Shown: positions 20,567-30,269, counted from the first letter of the stretch. The stretch is DNA of 64,000 nt from Flavobacterium turcicum (GCF_011365745.1 NZ_JAAOBY010000008.1:102962-166961), one strand, 5' to 3'. Program-made: numbers and translations. The notes: a model not told the origin generated them from the sequence alone.

Positions 20567-20573
20567 ATATTTG
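20566..20573 (+). promoter_or_regulatory. -7 promoter box of the amidinotransferase-like gene
   Basis: TATATTTG, an exact TAnnTTTG match, begins on the last T of the gltA terminator and lies 17 bases before the ATG at 20591, so terminator and promoter are fused back to back. Confidence 0.6.
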
Positions 20574-20590
20574 CCAAAAGCTAAAAATAC

Positions 20591-21505
20591 ATGTTAAAGT
20601 TAAATATCAAAACTGAAACTTCGCGGCTTCGAGCGGTAGTTTTAGGATCTGCAGTGAGTAACGGCCCAACTCCGAAAGCAGCCGAAGCTTATGATCCCAA
20701 ATCATTAGAACATATTTTAGCTGGAACCTATCCTATCGAAGCAGATATGGTTCAAGAAATGAATGCATTTGATGCAGTTTTAAAAAAATATGAAGTTGAA
20801 GTTTATAGGCCAGAATGTATTGAAAACTACAATCAAATTTTTACCAGAGATATCGGGTTTGTAATTGATGATGTTTTTGTAAAGTCGAATATTCTACCCG
20901 ATCGCGAACGCGAATTAGACGCCATAAATTATATCATTGACCAAATGGATCCGCTAAAAGTAGTGCGTCCTCCCGAAGAAGTGCATATTGAGGGTGGTGA
21001 TGTAATGCTTTGGAATGATTACATTTTTATCGGGACATACAAAGGAAGTGACTATGCAGATTATATTACTGCTCGCACCAATGGTTTAGGTGTTCAGTTT
21101 ATTGAGGATTTGTTTCCTTATAAAAAAGTGAAAGATTTTGATTTAGTTAAATCAAAAATAGAAGCTAGAGATAATGCACTACATCTTGATTGCTGTTTTC
21201 AACCTGTTGGGAAAGACAAAGGGATTATCTACAAAAATGGTTTCAGAGAAGAAGCAGACTATGTTTTTTTGGTTGATCTTTTTGGAAAAGAAAATCTTTT
21301 TCACATCACAAGAGACGAAATGTACCACATGAATTCAAATATTTTTTCAATTGATGAAAAAGTAGTAGTTTCTGAACGTAATTTTACACGATTAAACAAT
21401 TGGCTGCGTTCACATGATTTTATCGTTGAAGAAATTCCATATGCTGAAATTGCCAAACAAGAAGGACTATTACGTTGTTCAACTTTGCCTCTAATTAGAG
21501 AATAA
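20591..21505 (+). CDS. Amidinotransferase / dimethylargininase family hydrolase
   Basis: Member of the guanidino-group modifying superfamily (arginine deiminase, agmatine deiminase, DDAH, glycine amidinotransferase) acting on arginine-like substrates through a covalent Cys adduct. It has 304 residues. The acidic motif HIEGGD (about 132-137), a His in HLDCCFQP (His197) and a C-terminal RCSTLPL with the likely nucleophile Cys296 form the expected catalytic set. It has no signal peptide. The next gene is CtlX of the same superfamily, so the pair probably acts in arginine or citrulline use. The exact substrate cannot be told from sequence. Confidence 0.88.
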   Translation: MLKLNIKTETSRLRAVVLGSAVSNGPTPKAAEAYDPKSLEHILAGTYPIEADMVQEMNAFDAVLKKYEVEVYRPECIENYNQIFTRDIGFVIDDVFVKSNILPDRERELDAINYIIDQMDPLKVVRPPEEVHIEGGDVMLWNDYIFIGTYKGSDYADYITARTNGLGVQFIEDLFPYKKVKDFDLVKSKIEARDNALHLDCCFQPVGKDKGIIYKNGFREEADYVFLVDLFGKENLFHITRDEMYHMNSNIFSIDEKVVVSERNFTRLNNWLRSHDFIVEEIPYAEIAKQEGLLRCSTLPLIRE

Positions 21506-21572
21506 ATAATGGTTTCAATGTTCAATGTTTGTAAAAGAACATTTTGAACTGACGGACTTTAAAATAAGATAT

Positions 21573-22508
21573 ATGAAACAAACTACCAATTCCATAGTAA
21601 TGATTCGTCCGGTGGCATTCCGAATGAACGAACAAACAGCTGTCAATAATTATTATCAAAAAGTAATCGATGGCTTGTTGCCAGCGACAGTTAATGCAAA
21701 AGCGCAACAAGAGTTTGATGCTTTTGTAGAAAAGTTACAAGCCGTAGGAATTGACGTTACTGTGGTCGAAGACACGCTGAGTCCTGATACACCAGATAGT
21801 ATTTTTCCAAACAACTGGATTTCTTTCCATGAAAATGGTGATGTAGTTATGTATCCCATGTTTGCTGAAAATCGTCGTTTAGAACGCCGCGAAGATTTAT
21901 TTGATGTGCTAGAAGATAAAGGATTCGTAATTCAAGAGGTCATGGATTACACATCAGCAGAAGAAGATGGCTTTTTCCTAGAAGGAACCGGAAGCATTGT
22001 ATTAGATCGTACAAACGGAAAAGCATATTGTGCGCTTTCTCCGAGAGCTGATGAGGAATTGTTTATCGAGTTTTGCGAGGATTATGATTTTGCTCCTGTT
22101 ATTTTTGAAGCCTATCAAACTGTTGGTGAAGAGCGTAAATTGATCTATCATACTAATGTTATGATGTGTATTGGTGAAACTTTTGCAGTCATTTGTGCTG
22201 ATTGTATCGATGATAAGAAAGAGCGCAAAATGGTTTTAGACAATCTAAAAGAAAGTGGCAAAGATGTTATTTTGATTACAGAAGATCAAATGAATAATTT
22301 TGCAGGAAACATGTTAGAACTGCGTGGTACTTATGATAAACGTTTTGTGATCATGAGTGCTGCTGCGCACCAAGCCTTGACTGCAAAACAAATTGCTCAA
22401 TTAGAAAAACATGCAGAAATTTTGAGTTCTAGTTTAGATACAATTGAAGCCTGTGGCGGAGGAAGTGCCCGATGTATGATGGCAGAGGTTTTTTTGCCAA
22501 AAGAGTAA
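21573..22508 (+). CDS. ctlX: Citrulline utilization hydrolase CtlX-type
   Basis: Guanidino-modifying superfamily enzyme of the CtlX type, linked in other bacteria to citrulline or arginine breakdown. It has 311 residues from MKQTTNSIVMIRPVAFRMN. The substrate loop SIFPNNWISFHENGD, the FLEGTGS acidic motif and the C-terminal CGGGSARCMM carrying the probable nucleophile (Cys301) are clear. The frame extends 16 codons upstream to 21525, but the family begins at the second Met, which is preceded by an A-rich stretch. It lies 67 bases after its paralogue; a shared bidirectional terminator follows. Confidence 0.85.
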   Translation: MKQTTNSIVMIRPVAFRMNEQTAVNNYYQKVIDGLLPATVNAKAQQEFDAFVEKLQAVGIDVTVVEDTLSPDTPDSIFPNNWISFHENGDVVMYPMFAENRRLERREDLFDVLEDKGFVIQEVMDYTSAEEDGFFLEGTGSIVLDRTNGKAYCALSPRADEELFIEFCEDYDFAPVIFEAYQTVGEERKLIYHTNVMMCIGETFAVICADCIDDKKERKMVLDNLKESGKDVILITEDQMNNFAGNMLELRGTYDKRFVIMSAAAHQALTAKQIAQLEKHAEILSSSLDTIEACGGGSARCMMAEVFLPKE

Positions 22509-22524
22509 CTATATAAAATCATAT

Positions 22525-22565
22525 AAAAAAAGGGATTGGCTGTTAAAAAAGCGAATCCCTTTTTT
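22525..22565. terminator. Bidirectional terminator between ctlX and marC
   Basis: AAAAAAGGGATT-G-GC pairs with GC-G-AATCCCTTTTTT around an A-rich loop. T tracts on both strands let it serve the convergent ctlX and marC genes. Confidence 0.9.
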
Positions 22566-22566
22566 A

Positions 22567-23196
22567 TTACACTAAGTTGCTTTTTATAATATTGATAATC
22601 GCACTAACGATATATTGAATTCCAATAGCGATTACAATAAAGCCAATAATTCTTGAAATAGCAACAATACCGGATGCTCCAAGAAAATTTGCTAAGTAAT
22701 GCGCGCTGCGTAGAATTATAAAAATGACCACCGCAATCGCTAAAATTGCAAAGCAAGAGATTATAATTTCAAGTGTAGAATTGTGTTCTTGGTAAAAGGC
22801 AATTAGTAAGGAGATAGACCCAGGACCTGCAAGCATTGGAATAGCAAGCGGAGTTAAAGCAATATCATTTCGTTTTTGAGCTTCATTTTCTACTTTTTTG
22901 TTGATTCCTCGTTTTTTGGTGAATTTACCCGATAGTAACGAAAAGCCAGAACTAACAATGATAATTCCACCCGCAATTCGAAGTGCGTCAATGCTGATTC
23001 CAAAAAACAGTAAAACGTATTGACCAATAAAAAACGAGACAATTAGAATGATAAAAACGTTAATTGCAGTCCAAAGCGAAATTCTAGAACGCTCTTTTTT
23101 GGTATCGTTTTGTGTTAGTCCAACAAAAATTGGCACCGTTCCGATAGGGTTCAATACTGAAAATAGGGCAACAAATAAGTAGATGAATAGATCCAT
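22567..23196 (-). CDS. marC: MarC family integral membrane protein
   Basis: Inner membrane protein of the MarC/UPF0056 family; transport function is unproven even in E. coli. It has 209 residues with six hydrophobic segments. The N-terminal FSVLNPIGTVPIFVGLT and the mid-protein IPMLAGPGSISLLI are the two family repeats, with a Lys-rich cytoplasmic loop between them. It is the only minus-strand gene between the left edge and 62.6 kb, convergent with ctlX and divergent from the CoA-binding gene. Confidence 0.9.
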   Translation of the reverse strand: MDLFIYLFVALFSVLNPIGTVPIFVGLTQNDTKKERSRISLWTAINVFIILIVSFFIGQYVLLFFGISIDALRIAGGIIIVSSGFSLLSGKFTKKRGINKKVENEAQKRNDIALTPLAIPMLAGPGSISLLIAFYQEHNSTLEIIISCFAILAIAVVIFIILRSAHYLANFLGASGIVAISRIIGFIVIAIGIQYIVSAIINIIKSNLV

Positions 23197-23313
23197 AATT
23201 TTGATTTTATAAAGTAAAAGTACTGTTTTTTTGTTTTTTAGTGTTAATGGAATGTTTTTAAATGCGTGGCAAACTTAAATTTAAAAGCAGACTGTCTACA
23301 GCCGCTTTTTGTG

Positions 23314-23321
23314 TACTTTTG
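23314..23321 (+). promoter_or_regulatory. -7 promoter box of the CoA-binding gene
   Basis: TACTTTTG fits TAnnTTTG, 19 bases before the ATG at 23341. It supports that Met over an earlier in-frame start at 23266, which lies upstream of the promoter. Confidence 0.55.
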
Positions 23322-23340
23322 TGGCTTATACCATTTGAAA

Positions 23341-23709
23341 ATGACAAAAAATAAAAAAACATTAGTTCTAGGAGCGAGTACAAAACCAGATCGTTATGCT
23401 TTTAAAGCAGTAACAATGTTAACAGATAAAGGACATTCAGTATTAGCGGTAGGGCAAAATGCAGGCGAAGTAGCAGGAATAAAAATTCAAACTAAGGCAA
23501 TTCCTTTAAAAAATATTGATACGGTAAGTTTATATTTAAATCCCGCTCGTCAAAGAGACTATTACAATTATATAGTTGAGGCGAAACCAAAACGAGTTAT
23601 TTTTAATCCTGGAACTGAAAATCCAGAATTTTATCAGTTGCTAGAGTTAAACGGAATAAAAGTAGAAGTAGCTTGTACTTTGGTGCTATTGGCTACAAAT
23701 CAATTTTAA
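23341..23709 (+). CDS. CoA-binding domain protein (YccU-like)
   Basis: Stand-alone Rossmann-type CoA-binding domain (CoA_binding_2 family). It has 122 residues; TLVLGASTKPDRYAFKAV at the N terminus carries the nucleotide-binding glycine turn, and KRVIFNPGTENPEFYQLL with VEVACTLVLL forms the conserved C-terminal half. Cytoplasmic; precise role unknown. The gene precedes recR with its own promoter, an arrangement seen in flavobacteria to my knowledge. Confidence 0.85.
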   Translation: MTKNKKTLVLGASTKPDRYAFKAVTMLTDKGHSVLAVGQNAGEVAGIKIQTKAIPLKNIDTVSLYLNPARQRDYYNYIVEAKPKRVIFNPGTENPEFYQLLELNGIKVEVACTLVLLATNQF

Positions 23710-23818
23710 TGATTCGAAGCTCTATTTGTATAGTGTAAATTGCAAAGTATTTGCTATACGTTTATCGGCGCTAAGCGGATGCTGGAACTGTGATGCACAT
23801 TAAAAGCAAACAAATTGC

Positions 23819-23826
23819 TATCTTTG
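23819..23826 (+). promoter_or_regulatory. -7 promoter box abutting the recR start
   Basis: TATCTTTG is an exact TAnnTTTG match ending only 5 bases before the recR ATG at 23832. The transcription start would then fall at or next to the start codon, implying a leaderless message. No good -33 TTTG is visible. Confidence 0.45.
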
Positions 23827-23831
23827 TGGCT

Positions 23832-24452
23832 ATGGAATTCTCTTCAAAATTAATAGAAAAAGCAGTTAATGAAATTTCACAATTGCCCGGTATTGGTAAG
23901 CGAACGGCACTGCGATTGGCTTTGCATTTGCTAAAACAACCCAAAGATCAAACCGTTTTTTTATCGCAGGCGTTGTTGTCTATGCGTGAGGATATTCAGT
24001 ACTGTGAGAGTTGTCATAATATTTCAGATCAATCGGTTTGTGAAATTTGTTCCAATAGTAATCGAAATCATCAACTCATTTGTGTAGTCGAAGACATACG
24101 TGATGTTATGGCTATTGAAAATACAGGACAATTTAGAGGTATTTATCACGTTTTAGGAGGTAAAATATCTCCAATTGATGGGGTAGGGCCTAGTCAGTTG
24201 AATATTAGTTCGCTTGTAAATAAAGTAAAAGAAGGTTTGGTTAGCGAAATTATCTTTGCCTTAAGTTCAACAATGGAAGGGGATACAACTAATTTTTTTA
24301 TCTACAAGCAAATAGCCGACTGTGATATCATTGTTTCAACAATTGCAAGAGGAATTTCAGTTGGAGATGAGTTGGAGTATGCAGATGAAGTTACCTTAGG
24401 ACGGAGTATTTTATATCGTGTTCCTTTTGAAAAATCATTAAAAAATAATTAG
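23832..24452 (+). CDS. recR: Recombination protein RecR
   Basis: RecFOR-pathway protein that loads RecA on gapped DNA. It has 206 residues from [12 protein letters not shown]. The helix-hairpin-helix [17 protein letters not shown], a zinc finger (CESC and CEIC in residues about 57-72) and a Toprim domain with [13 protein letters not shown] are clear. The open frame reaches 14 codons upstream, but those codons contain the promoter box and the family starts at this Met. Typical family length is about 200. Confidence 0.96.
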   Translation: MEFSSKLIEKAVNEISQLPGIGKRTALRLALHLLKQPKDQTVFLSQALLSMREDIQYCESCHNISDQSVCEICSNSNRNHQLICVVEDIRDVMAIENTGQFRGIYHVLGGKISPIDGVGPSQLNISSLVNKVKEGLVSEIIFALSSTMEGDTTNFFIYKQIADCDIIVSTIARGISVGDELEYADEVTLGRSILYRVPFEKSLKNN

Positions 24453-24476
24453 ATTCTTAATTACCTAAAAGACGCT

Positions 24477-24505
24477 TTTTATATTCTAATGAAAAGCTAT
24501 ATTTG
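24477..24505 (+). promoter_or_regulatory. Promoter of the first export/kinase operon
   Basis: TATATTTG at 24498-24505 matches TAnnTTTG, with a T-rich TTTT at 24477-24480 as an imperfect -33 box 17 bases upstream. It lies 19 bases before the Wza-like gene and is the likely entry to the polysaccharide locus. Confidence 0.6.
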
Positions 24506-24524
24506 TGTTAAAAAATAAAATATA

Positions 24525-25316
24525 ATGAGCAAATCTGCCCTCTACTTGTTGTTTGTTGTTAGTATCATGTTTACTTCTTGTATATCGACCCAAGATTTAA
24601 TTTACTTACAGCAAAAAGACAAAACAACCCCTGCATCACAAATTACTGCCGTAGAGGGAAAACCTTATCGCTTGCAAGTAAATGATGTTATTCGGTTAAG
24701 TATAAAAACTATCGATCCCAAATTAGCTACAATCTTTAGTACTACAGCTGATGGATCAGCGGCAAGTCAATCCGAGGCTGGATTGTATTTTGATGGTTTT
24801 ACCGTAGATGATCATGGCAATATTCGTATTCCTGTTTTAGGAGAGATGAATGTAATTGGTTATACGCTCGAGGAAATTAGAGTACGCATTGAAAAACAAT
24901 TGTTAGCAGAATATTTTAATAAAGAAGCCAATTTATTTGTTTCAGTGAAGTTGGCTGGACTCCGCTTTACCATTAATGGCGAAATTGGTGGTCCTGGTAC
25001 AAAAACTATTTTTCAGGAGCAGGTTAATATCATGGAGGCTATCGCCAATGCAGGTGATATTACCATAACAGGTGACAGGAAAGCGGTAACGGTTATTCGT
25101 AAAACGCCTACAGGTGTTCAAATAGGCGATATAGATCTTACGAATATCAATGTCATGAATTCGCCTTATTATTACTTACAACCCAATGATTATATTTATA
25201 TCAAGCCGTTGAAACAAAAAACTTGGGGAACCGGGAAAACAGGTATTGAGTCGTTAGGAACTATAATTACCCTACTCTCATTGGCTACCACTACTTTCTT
25301 ATTACTTAAAAATTAA
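24525..25316 (+). CDS. Wza-like polysaccharide export lipoprotein (copy 1)
   Basis: Outer membrane polysaccharide export protein of the Wza/BexD family. It has 263 residues. The signal peptide ends in a lipobox with FTSC (Cys19). A Poly_export domain with RLQVNDVIRLSIKTIDP comes next, then an SLBB domain with FTINGEIGGPGTKTI. A C-terminal hydrophobic segment (about residues 243-260) could be the outer-membrane helix or a transmembrane anchor. It is 15 bases before the Wzc-like kinase, the usual pair. A second pair lies at 59427-62576. Confidence 0.93.
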   Translation: MSKSALYLLFVVSIMFTSCISTQDLIYLQQKDKTTPASQITAVEGKPYRLQVNDVIRLSIKTIDPKLATIFSTTADGSAASQSEAGLYFDGFTVDDHGNIRIPVLGEMNVIGYTLEEIRVRIEKQLLAEYFNKEANLFVSVKLAGLRFTINGEIGGPGTKTIFQEQVNIMEAIANAGDITITGDRKAVTVIRKTPTGVQIGDIDLTNINVMNSPYYYLQPNDYIYIKPLKQKTWGTGKTGIESLGTIITLLSLATTTFLLLKN

Positions 25317-25331
25317 TACCACAACAACAGC

Positions 25332-27794
25332 ATGCTAGATATAAAGGATTTTGCGATTTTTGAAAATCAAGTTAGTTTTGATTTCAAAGGTTTTCTAATA
25401 AAAATTGGAAGTTATTGGAAGTGGTTTTTAATCAGTTTGCTAATTACTTTTACTGTTGCCCATCAAGTAAATATTCGAAAAGAAAAAATTTACGGGATGG
25501 AAACCATTATTTCAATTAAAGAAGAAAATAATCCTTTATTCACCTCTAACACTAGTTTAACTTTCATGTGGGGTGGAACATCAGATCAAGTTCAAACTAT
25601 TGCTACGACTTTACAGTCTCGATCTCATAATGAACTTGTAGTTGATAAATTGCAATTTTACATAAGTTACTTAACGCAAGGCGAATACAATTTAATAGAT
25701 GCTTACGGTGCAACGCCTTTTTATGTAAATATTGATAAGTCAAAAGGTCAATTGGCTGGACCCAATATTGCTATAAAATTTATTTCTGAAAGTGTTTACG
25801 AAATTCGCATTCCTTTTGAAGGTACTAACGCTTCAATGATTACTTATGCAAATAACACCTACAGCAGCACGGCCGTGCAAGCAGGAGAATTTGTTAAGCG
25901 ATACAAAGTAGGCCAACAAGTCAATTTACCATTTTTAAATTGGAAGTTAGAAATCAAAGAAAATCCTGGTCTGTATGTAGGCAATGAATATTTTGTGCGA
26001 TTTAATGATTTTGACGGAACCGTTTCTGGCTACAAAGGAATCAATGTACAGTCTAACGAAAGAAGCAGTTCAATCATTACATTGAGTATGCAAGGAACTA
26101 ATAAGGCTCGAATGGTAGAGTATCTCAATGCTACTGTCAAAATGTTGATTAGTAGGCAGCTTGACGATAAAAATCGTTTTGCCACCAATACGATCGCTTT
26201 TATTGATAGTACTTTGATAGCAATGGAAGCACAGCTCAAAGAAACTGGAAATGAACTCAAATCGTTCCGAAAAGGCAAAAACATGTTTGATGTGGAAGAT
26301 GGCGGTGCCAAGTTTTCGGAAAAAATTTCAGAGTTTGATCTAAAAAGAGATGAAGTAAACCGAAAGCTAGCGTATTACAACTCTTTAAAATCGTATCTAA
26401 AAAGTAGTGTTAATTACGCCAAACTTCCAGCGCCTTCAGTAGCAGGTATTGATGATCCCAACATTGTGGCAAATGTCTCTCGATTAATTGCATTATCTAC
26501 CCAACGATCAGAAATGGCTTACGCTGTTAAAAGTGAAAAGATTTTTCAGGATTTTGACAATCAAATGGAGGCCATAAAAAATGTTTTGCTAGAAAATATT
26601 GCTACTGCAAAATCAGCGCTGCAATATGATTTATCTATTGTTAATAGCCAAATAAGTGAGACAGAAAGTACAATAAAAGCACTTCCTGAAGATCAGCAAG
26701 AACTCATAAAAATCAAAAGAAAATATGACTTAAGCGACAATATCTACAATACTTTTTTACAAAAAAGAAGTGAAGCTGATATCGTTAAAGCAGCTAATTT
26801 ATCTGATGTGCATTTTATTGATCCCGCTAAGGATATAGGTGGAGGATTAATTGGTCCTAAAACTTCGGTGAATTATGTTCTAGCACTCTTTTTAGGATTA
26901 TTGATTCCGTTGATATTTGTATTCATTATTTTCTTTATCAATAATTCGGTTCAAAACAGTGAAGATATTAGTAAGTTGACCAAAATTCCATTAATCGGAA
27001 TCATTGGTGTTAATAGAGATATAAGCAATTTAGCGGTATTTGATAGGCCTAAATCAGCTTTATCCGAGTCGTTTAGAGCGATCCGTTCTTCTTTGCAGTT
27101 TTTATACAAGCAACAAAATCTCAATGGAGCCAAAACCTTGATGATTACCTCTTCAGTCAGTGGAGAAGGAAAAACGTTTTGTTCGATAAATATTGCTACT
27201 GTATTTGCGCTAAGCGAGAAAAAAACGGTTGTTATTGGTTTGGATTTACGAAAGCCAAAACTGGCAAGTGAATTTAATTTAACTAACGAAGTAGGTGTGG
27301 TAAACTACTTAATTGGTCAAAAAACCATTCCCGAAATAATTAATAAAACACATATTCCTTACCTTGATGTGATTTTGTCAGGTCCAGTACCACCTAACCC
27401 AAGTGAGATGATTATGAGTCAGGGTATGAAAGATTTAATTGAATCATTAAAAAAAGAGTACGACTACATTGTACTTGATACACCTCCTGTTGGATTGGTT
27501 TCGGATGCTTTAGAGTTGGCACAATTTTGTGATGTTACTTTATATATCGTTCGTCAAAATTATACCAAAAAAGAAATGATCTCATTGCTGAATAACCGAG
27601 TAAAACGCGGTGAGTTGACAAATGCTAGTATTGTTCTCAACGGTCTCGAAAACAAAGCAAAATATGGTACGGGTTATGGTTATGGCTACGGTTACGGCTA
27701 TGGCAACTATGGCAATGGATATTATGAAGAGGAGAAAAAGAAAAGTGTTTACCAAAAGGTAGCTCAAAGAATATTGAAAAAAGGCAAAAAATAA
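25332..27794 (+). CDS. Wzc-like chain-length regulator / BY-kinase (copy 1)
   Basis: Inner membrane polysaccharide co-polymerase with a fused bacterial tyrosine kinase, which controls export and chain length. It has 820 residues: TM1 near 33-48, a periplasmic Wzz domain with coiled-coil parts, a GNVR-like segment and TM2 near 515-538. The kinase follows with Walker A SSVSGEGKTF (about 607-616), Walker A' VIGLDLRKPKL (about 636-646) and Walker B YIVLDTPP (about 711-718). The C-terminal tail (778-798) alternates Gly and Tyr, a likely autophosphorylation cluster. It is 11 bases before the epimerase gene. Confidence 0.95.
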   Translation: MLDIKDFAIFENQVSFDFKGFLIKIGSYWKWFLISLLITFTVAHQVNIRKEKIYGMETIISIKEENNPLFTSNTSLTFMWGGTSDQVQTIATTLQSRSHNELVVDKLQFYISYLTQGEYNLIDAYGATPFYVNIDKSKGQLAGPNIAIKFISESVYEIRIPFEGTNASMITYANNTYSSTAVQAGEFVKRYKVGQQVNLPFLNWKLEIKENPGLYVGNEYFVRFNDFDGTVSGYKGINVQSNERSSSIITLSMQGTNKARMVEYLNATVKMLISRQLDDKNRFATNTIAFIDSTLIAMEAQLKETGNELKSFRKGKNMFDVEDGGAKFSEKISEFDLKRDEVNRKLAYYNSLKSYLKSSVNYAKLPAPSVAGIDDPNIVANVSRLIALSTQRSEMAYAVKSEKIFQDFDNQMEAIKNVLLENIATAKSALQYDLSIVNSQISETESTIKALPEDQQELIKIKRKYDLSDNIYNTFLQKRSEADIVKAANLSDVHFIDPAKDIGGGLIGPKTSVNYVLALFLGLLIPLIFVFIIFFINNSVQNSEDISKLTKIPLIGIIGVNRDISNLAVFDRPKSALSESFRAIRSSLQFLYKQQNLNGAKTLMITSSVSGEGKTFCSINIATVFALSEKKTVVIGLDLRKPKLASEFNLTNEVGVVNYLIGQKTIPEIINKTHIPYLDVILSGPVPPNPSEMIMSQGMKDLIESLKKEYDYIVLDTPPVGLVSDALELAQFCDVTLYIVRQNYTKKEMISLLNNRVKRGELTNASIVLNGLENKAKYGTGYGYGYGYGYGNYGNGYYEEEKKKSVYQKVAQRILKKGKK
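27672..27701 (+). repeat. In-frame GGN-TAY hexamer repeat in the kinase tail
   Basis: Five consecutive six-base units of the form GGN TAY encode Gly-Tyr five times, followed by degenerate units up to 27725. Slippage by one unit would add or remove one tyrosine without a frameshift. Confidence 0.8.
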
Positions 27795-27805
27795 ATCCGC
27801 TAATT

Positions 27806-28807
27806 ATGAATCAGCAACAACAAGAAAGCATACTGATCACTGGCGGTGCAGGATTTATAGGATCCAACCTTTGTGAGTATTTTTTGCGCAAGGATTACAA
27901 GGTGGGTTGTTTAGATAATTTTGCAACAGGACACAGGCATAATTTAGTAGCCTGTTTAGATAATCCTAATTTCACTTTATTAGAAGGAGATATTCGAAAC
28001 CCTGCAGATTGTAATGCTGCAGTTCAAGGAGTAAATTATGTATTGCATCAAGCAGCTTTTGGATCGGTACCAAGATCAATTAACGATCCTGTGACAACTA
28101 ATGAGGTAAATGTTAGTGGCTTTTTAAACATGCTGGTTGCCGCGCGTGATGCAAAAGTAAAACGTTTTGTTTATGCAGCTAGTTCTTCTACTTATGGAGA
28201 TTCGACTGCTTTACCAAAAGTTGAAGAAGCGATTGGACAGCCTTTATCGCCGTACGCAATTACAAAATATGTGAATGAATTGTACGCCACTATTTTTAGT
28301 CGTACTTATGGTTTAGAAACCATCGGATTACGATATTTTAATGTTTTTGGACGAAAACAAGATCCTAATGGTGCTTATGCGGCCGTTATTCCAAAATTCG
28401 TGCAGCAGTTAATCCGACACGAGAGCCCGATAATTAATGGTGATGGAACATATTCTCGGGATTTTACCTATATCGATAATGTAATTCAAATGAATGAACT
28501 GGCCATGCTTAGCCAAAATCCTGAAGCTATCAACACGGTTTATAATACTGCTTTTGGTGATCGCAATACGTTAAATGATTTGGTAGAATATTTAAAAAGA
28601 TATTTAAGTACTTACGATCCCGAAATAGCCAATGTACAAATACAGTACGGTCCTGAAAGATTGGGTGATATTCCACATTCATTAGCAAGTATTGATAAAG
28701 CGAAAGAGTTCCTTGGTTATAACCCTCAATTTAATTTAGAAAAAGGCTTAAAAGAAGCAGTAGATTGGTATTGGAAAAATCTGCAAAAATCTGCAAAAAT
28801 AAAATAG
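27806..28807 (+). CDS. wbpP: UDP-N-acetylglucosamine 4-epimerase, WbpP/TviC type
   Basis: Extended short-chain dehydrogenase that interconverts UDP-GlcNAc and UDP-GalNAc. It has 333 residues. The NAD motif GGAGFIG (13-19), the Ser-rich active-site stretch SSSTYGD from residue 126 and the YAITK catalytic pair Tyr150/Lys154 are visible. The segment [14 protein letters not shown] is typical of WbpP-like enzymes. With the TviB/WbpO-type dehydrogenase at 32388 it would give UDP-GalNAcA. It is cotranscribed with the upstream kinase. Confidence 0.85.
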   Translation: MNQQQQESILITGGAGFIGSNLCEYFLRKDYKVGCLDNFATGHRHNLVACLDNPNFTLLEGDIRNPADCNAAVQGVNYVLHQAAFGSVPRSINDPVTTNEVNVSGFLNMLVAARDAKVKRFVYAASSSTYGDSTALPKVEEAIGQPLSPYAITKYVNELYATIFSRTYGLETIGLRYFNVFGRKQDPNGAYAAVIPKFVQQLIRHESPIINGDGTYSRDFTYIDNVIQMNELAMLSQNPEAINTVYNTAFGDRNTLNDLVEYLKRYLSTYDPEIANVQIQYGPERLGDIPHSLASIDKAKEFLGYNPQFNLEKGLKEAVDWYWKNLQKSAKIK

Positions 28808-28877
28808 TTATTCAAGTAATCCCATCAAAAGAAAGATTCGAGTAAATGAGGGATTTAAATGTTACAAAATAAAGAAA

Positions 28878-30269
28878 ATGAAAGTTACTAAAATATGTTG
28901 TATTGGAGCTGGATACGTAGGAGGGCCTACTATGGCAGTTATAGCCCAAAAATGTCCCCACATTCAGGTTACGGTTGTTGATTTAAATCAGGAGCGCATT
29001 GCTGCCTGGAATGATCCCGATACTAAAAACATACCAATTTATGAGCCTGGATTAGATGCAATTGTTGCCGAGGCAAGAGGTAGAAATTTATTTTTTTCTA
29101 CTGATGTTGATAAAGCTATCGAAGAGGCGCAACTGATTTTTATTTCTGTAAATACGCCAACCAAAACCTACGGAAAAGGCAAAGGTATGGCAGCCGATTT
29201 GAAATATATTGAGCTTTGCGCCAGACAAATAGCTAGGGTAGCAAAGGATAATAAAATAGTGGTTGAAAAATCAACACTACCAGTTCGCACTGCCGAAGCT
29301 ATTAAGAGCATTTTAGACCACACAGGAAATGGTGTTCAGTTTCAGATTTTATCTAATCCTGAGTTTTTGGCAGAGGGTACTGCAGTTCAAGATTTATTGC
29401 AACCAGATCGTATTTTGATTGGTGGCGACACCACTTCTGAGGGGCAAAAAGCTATTGATGCGCTAGTAGAAGTGTATGCAAATTGGGTTCCTACAGAGCA
29501 AATTCTTACAACAAATGTGTGGTCATCAGAACTTTCGAAACTTACAGCGAATGCTTTTTTAGCACAACGTATTTCTTCTGTTAATGCCATGTCTGAACTC
29601 TGTGAAAAAACAGGTGCTTCCATTAATGAAGTAGCAAAGGCTATTGGTATGGATAGTCGAATTGGTCCAAAATTCTTGAAAGCTTCAGTTGGTTTTGGAG
29701 GATCTTGTTTTCAAAAAGACATTCTTAATTTGGTGTACATTGCCAAGTCGTATGGTTTACACGAAGTGGCAGACTATTGGGAACAAGTGATTATCATGAA
29801 CGATCATCAAAAAAGACGCTTTTCAAGCCGAATTGTTCAAACCTTGTATAATACGGTTTCAGATAAAAAAATTGCATTTTTAGGTTGGGCTTTCAAAAAA
29901 GATACAAATGACACGAGAGAATCAGCTGCAATTTACGTGGCAGACGATTTGATTAATGAGCATGCGCAAATCGCAGTTTTTGATCCAAAAGTATCAGCTA
30001 TAAAGGTTTTAAACGATTTGAATTATTTAGAAACTAGAACTGCAGATCAAAATGCAGCCTATGTGAATTCATTTGAAAATCCTTATGAAGCGTGTAAAAA
30101 TGCACATGCTATTGCAGTTTTAACGGAGTGGGATGAGTTTATTCACTACGATTGGCAACAAATTTATGATAACATGCAAAAACCGGCTTTTATCTTTGAT
30201 GGTAGAAATTTACTAGACGAAGAGCAATTGCGTACTATTGGTTTTGTTTATCAATCGATTGGTTCATAA
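28878..30269 (+). CDS. ugd: UDP-glucose 6-dehydrogenase
   Basis: Oxidises UDP-glucose to UDP-glucuronate with two NAD. It has 463 residues: the Rossmann GAGYVGGPT (10-18), a central helical domain with the catalytic Cys277 in [10 protein letters not shown], and a C-terminal UDP-binding domain with [15 protein letters not shown]. The style ([22 protein letters not shown]) is that of the animal-type UGDH branch that also occurs in Bacteroidota, unlike the second dehydrogenase at 32388. It supplies glucuronic acid for an acidic polymer. Confidence 0.92.
   Translation: MKVTKICCIGAGYVGGPTMAVIAQKCPHIQVTVVDLNQERIAAWNDPDTKNIPIYEPGLDAIVAEARGRNLFFSTDVDKAIEEAQLIFISVNTPTKTYGKGKGMAADLKYIELCARQIARVAKDNKIVVEKSTLPVRTAEAIKSILDHTGNGVQFQILSNPEFLAEGTAVQDLLQPDRILIGGDTTSEGQKAIDALVEVYANWVPTEQILTTNVWSSELSKLTANAFLAQRISSVNAMSELCEKTGASINEVAKAIGMDSRIGPKFLKASVGFGGSCFQKDILNLVYIAKSYGLHEVADYWEQVIIMNDHQKRRFSSRIVQTLYNTVSDKKIAFLGWAFKKDTNDTRESAAIYVADDLINEHAQIAVFDPKVSAIKVLNDLNYLETRTADQNAAYVNSFENPYEACKNAHAIAVLTEWDEFIHYDWQQIYDNMQKPAFIFDGRNLLDEEQLRTIGFVYQSIGS

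Noticed and set aside
23266..23340. Upstream extension of the CoA-binding protein
   Set aside because: Lies upstream of the -7 box at 23314-23321; the family begins at the Met at 23341.
27663..27725. GGNTAY repeats as a possible CRISPR or satellite
   Set aside because: In frame with the kinase, unit of six bases without spacers; it encodes the Gly-Tyr tail.
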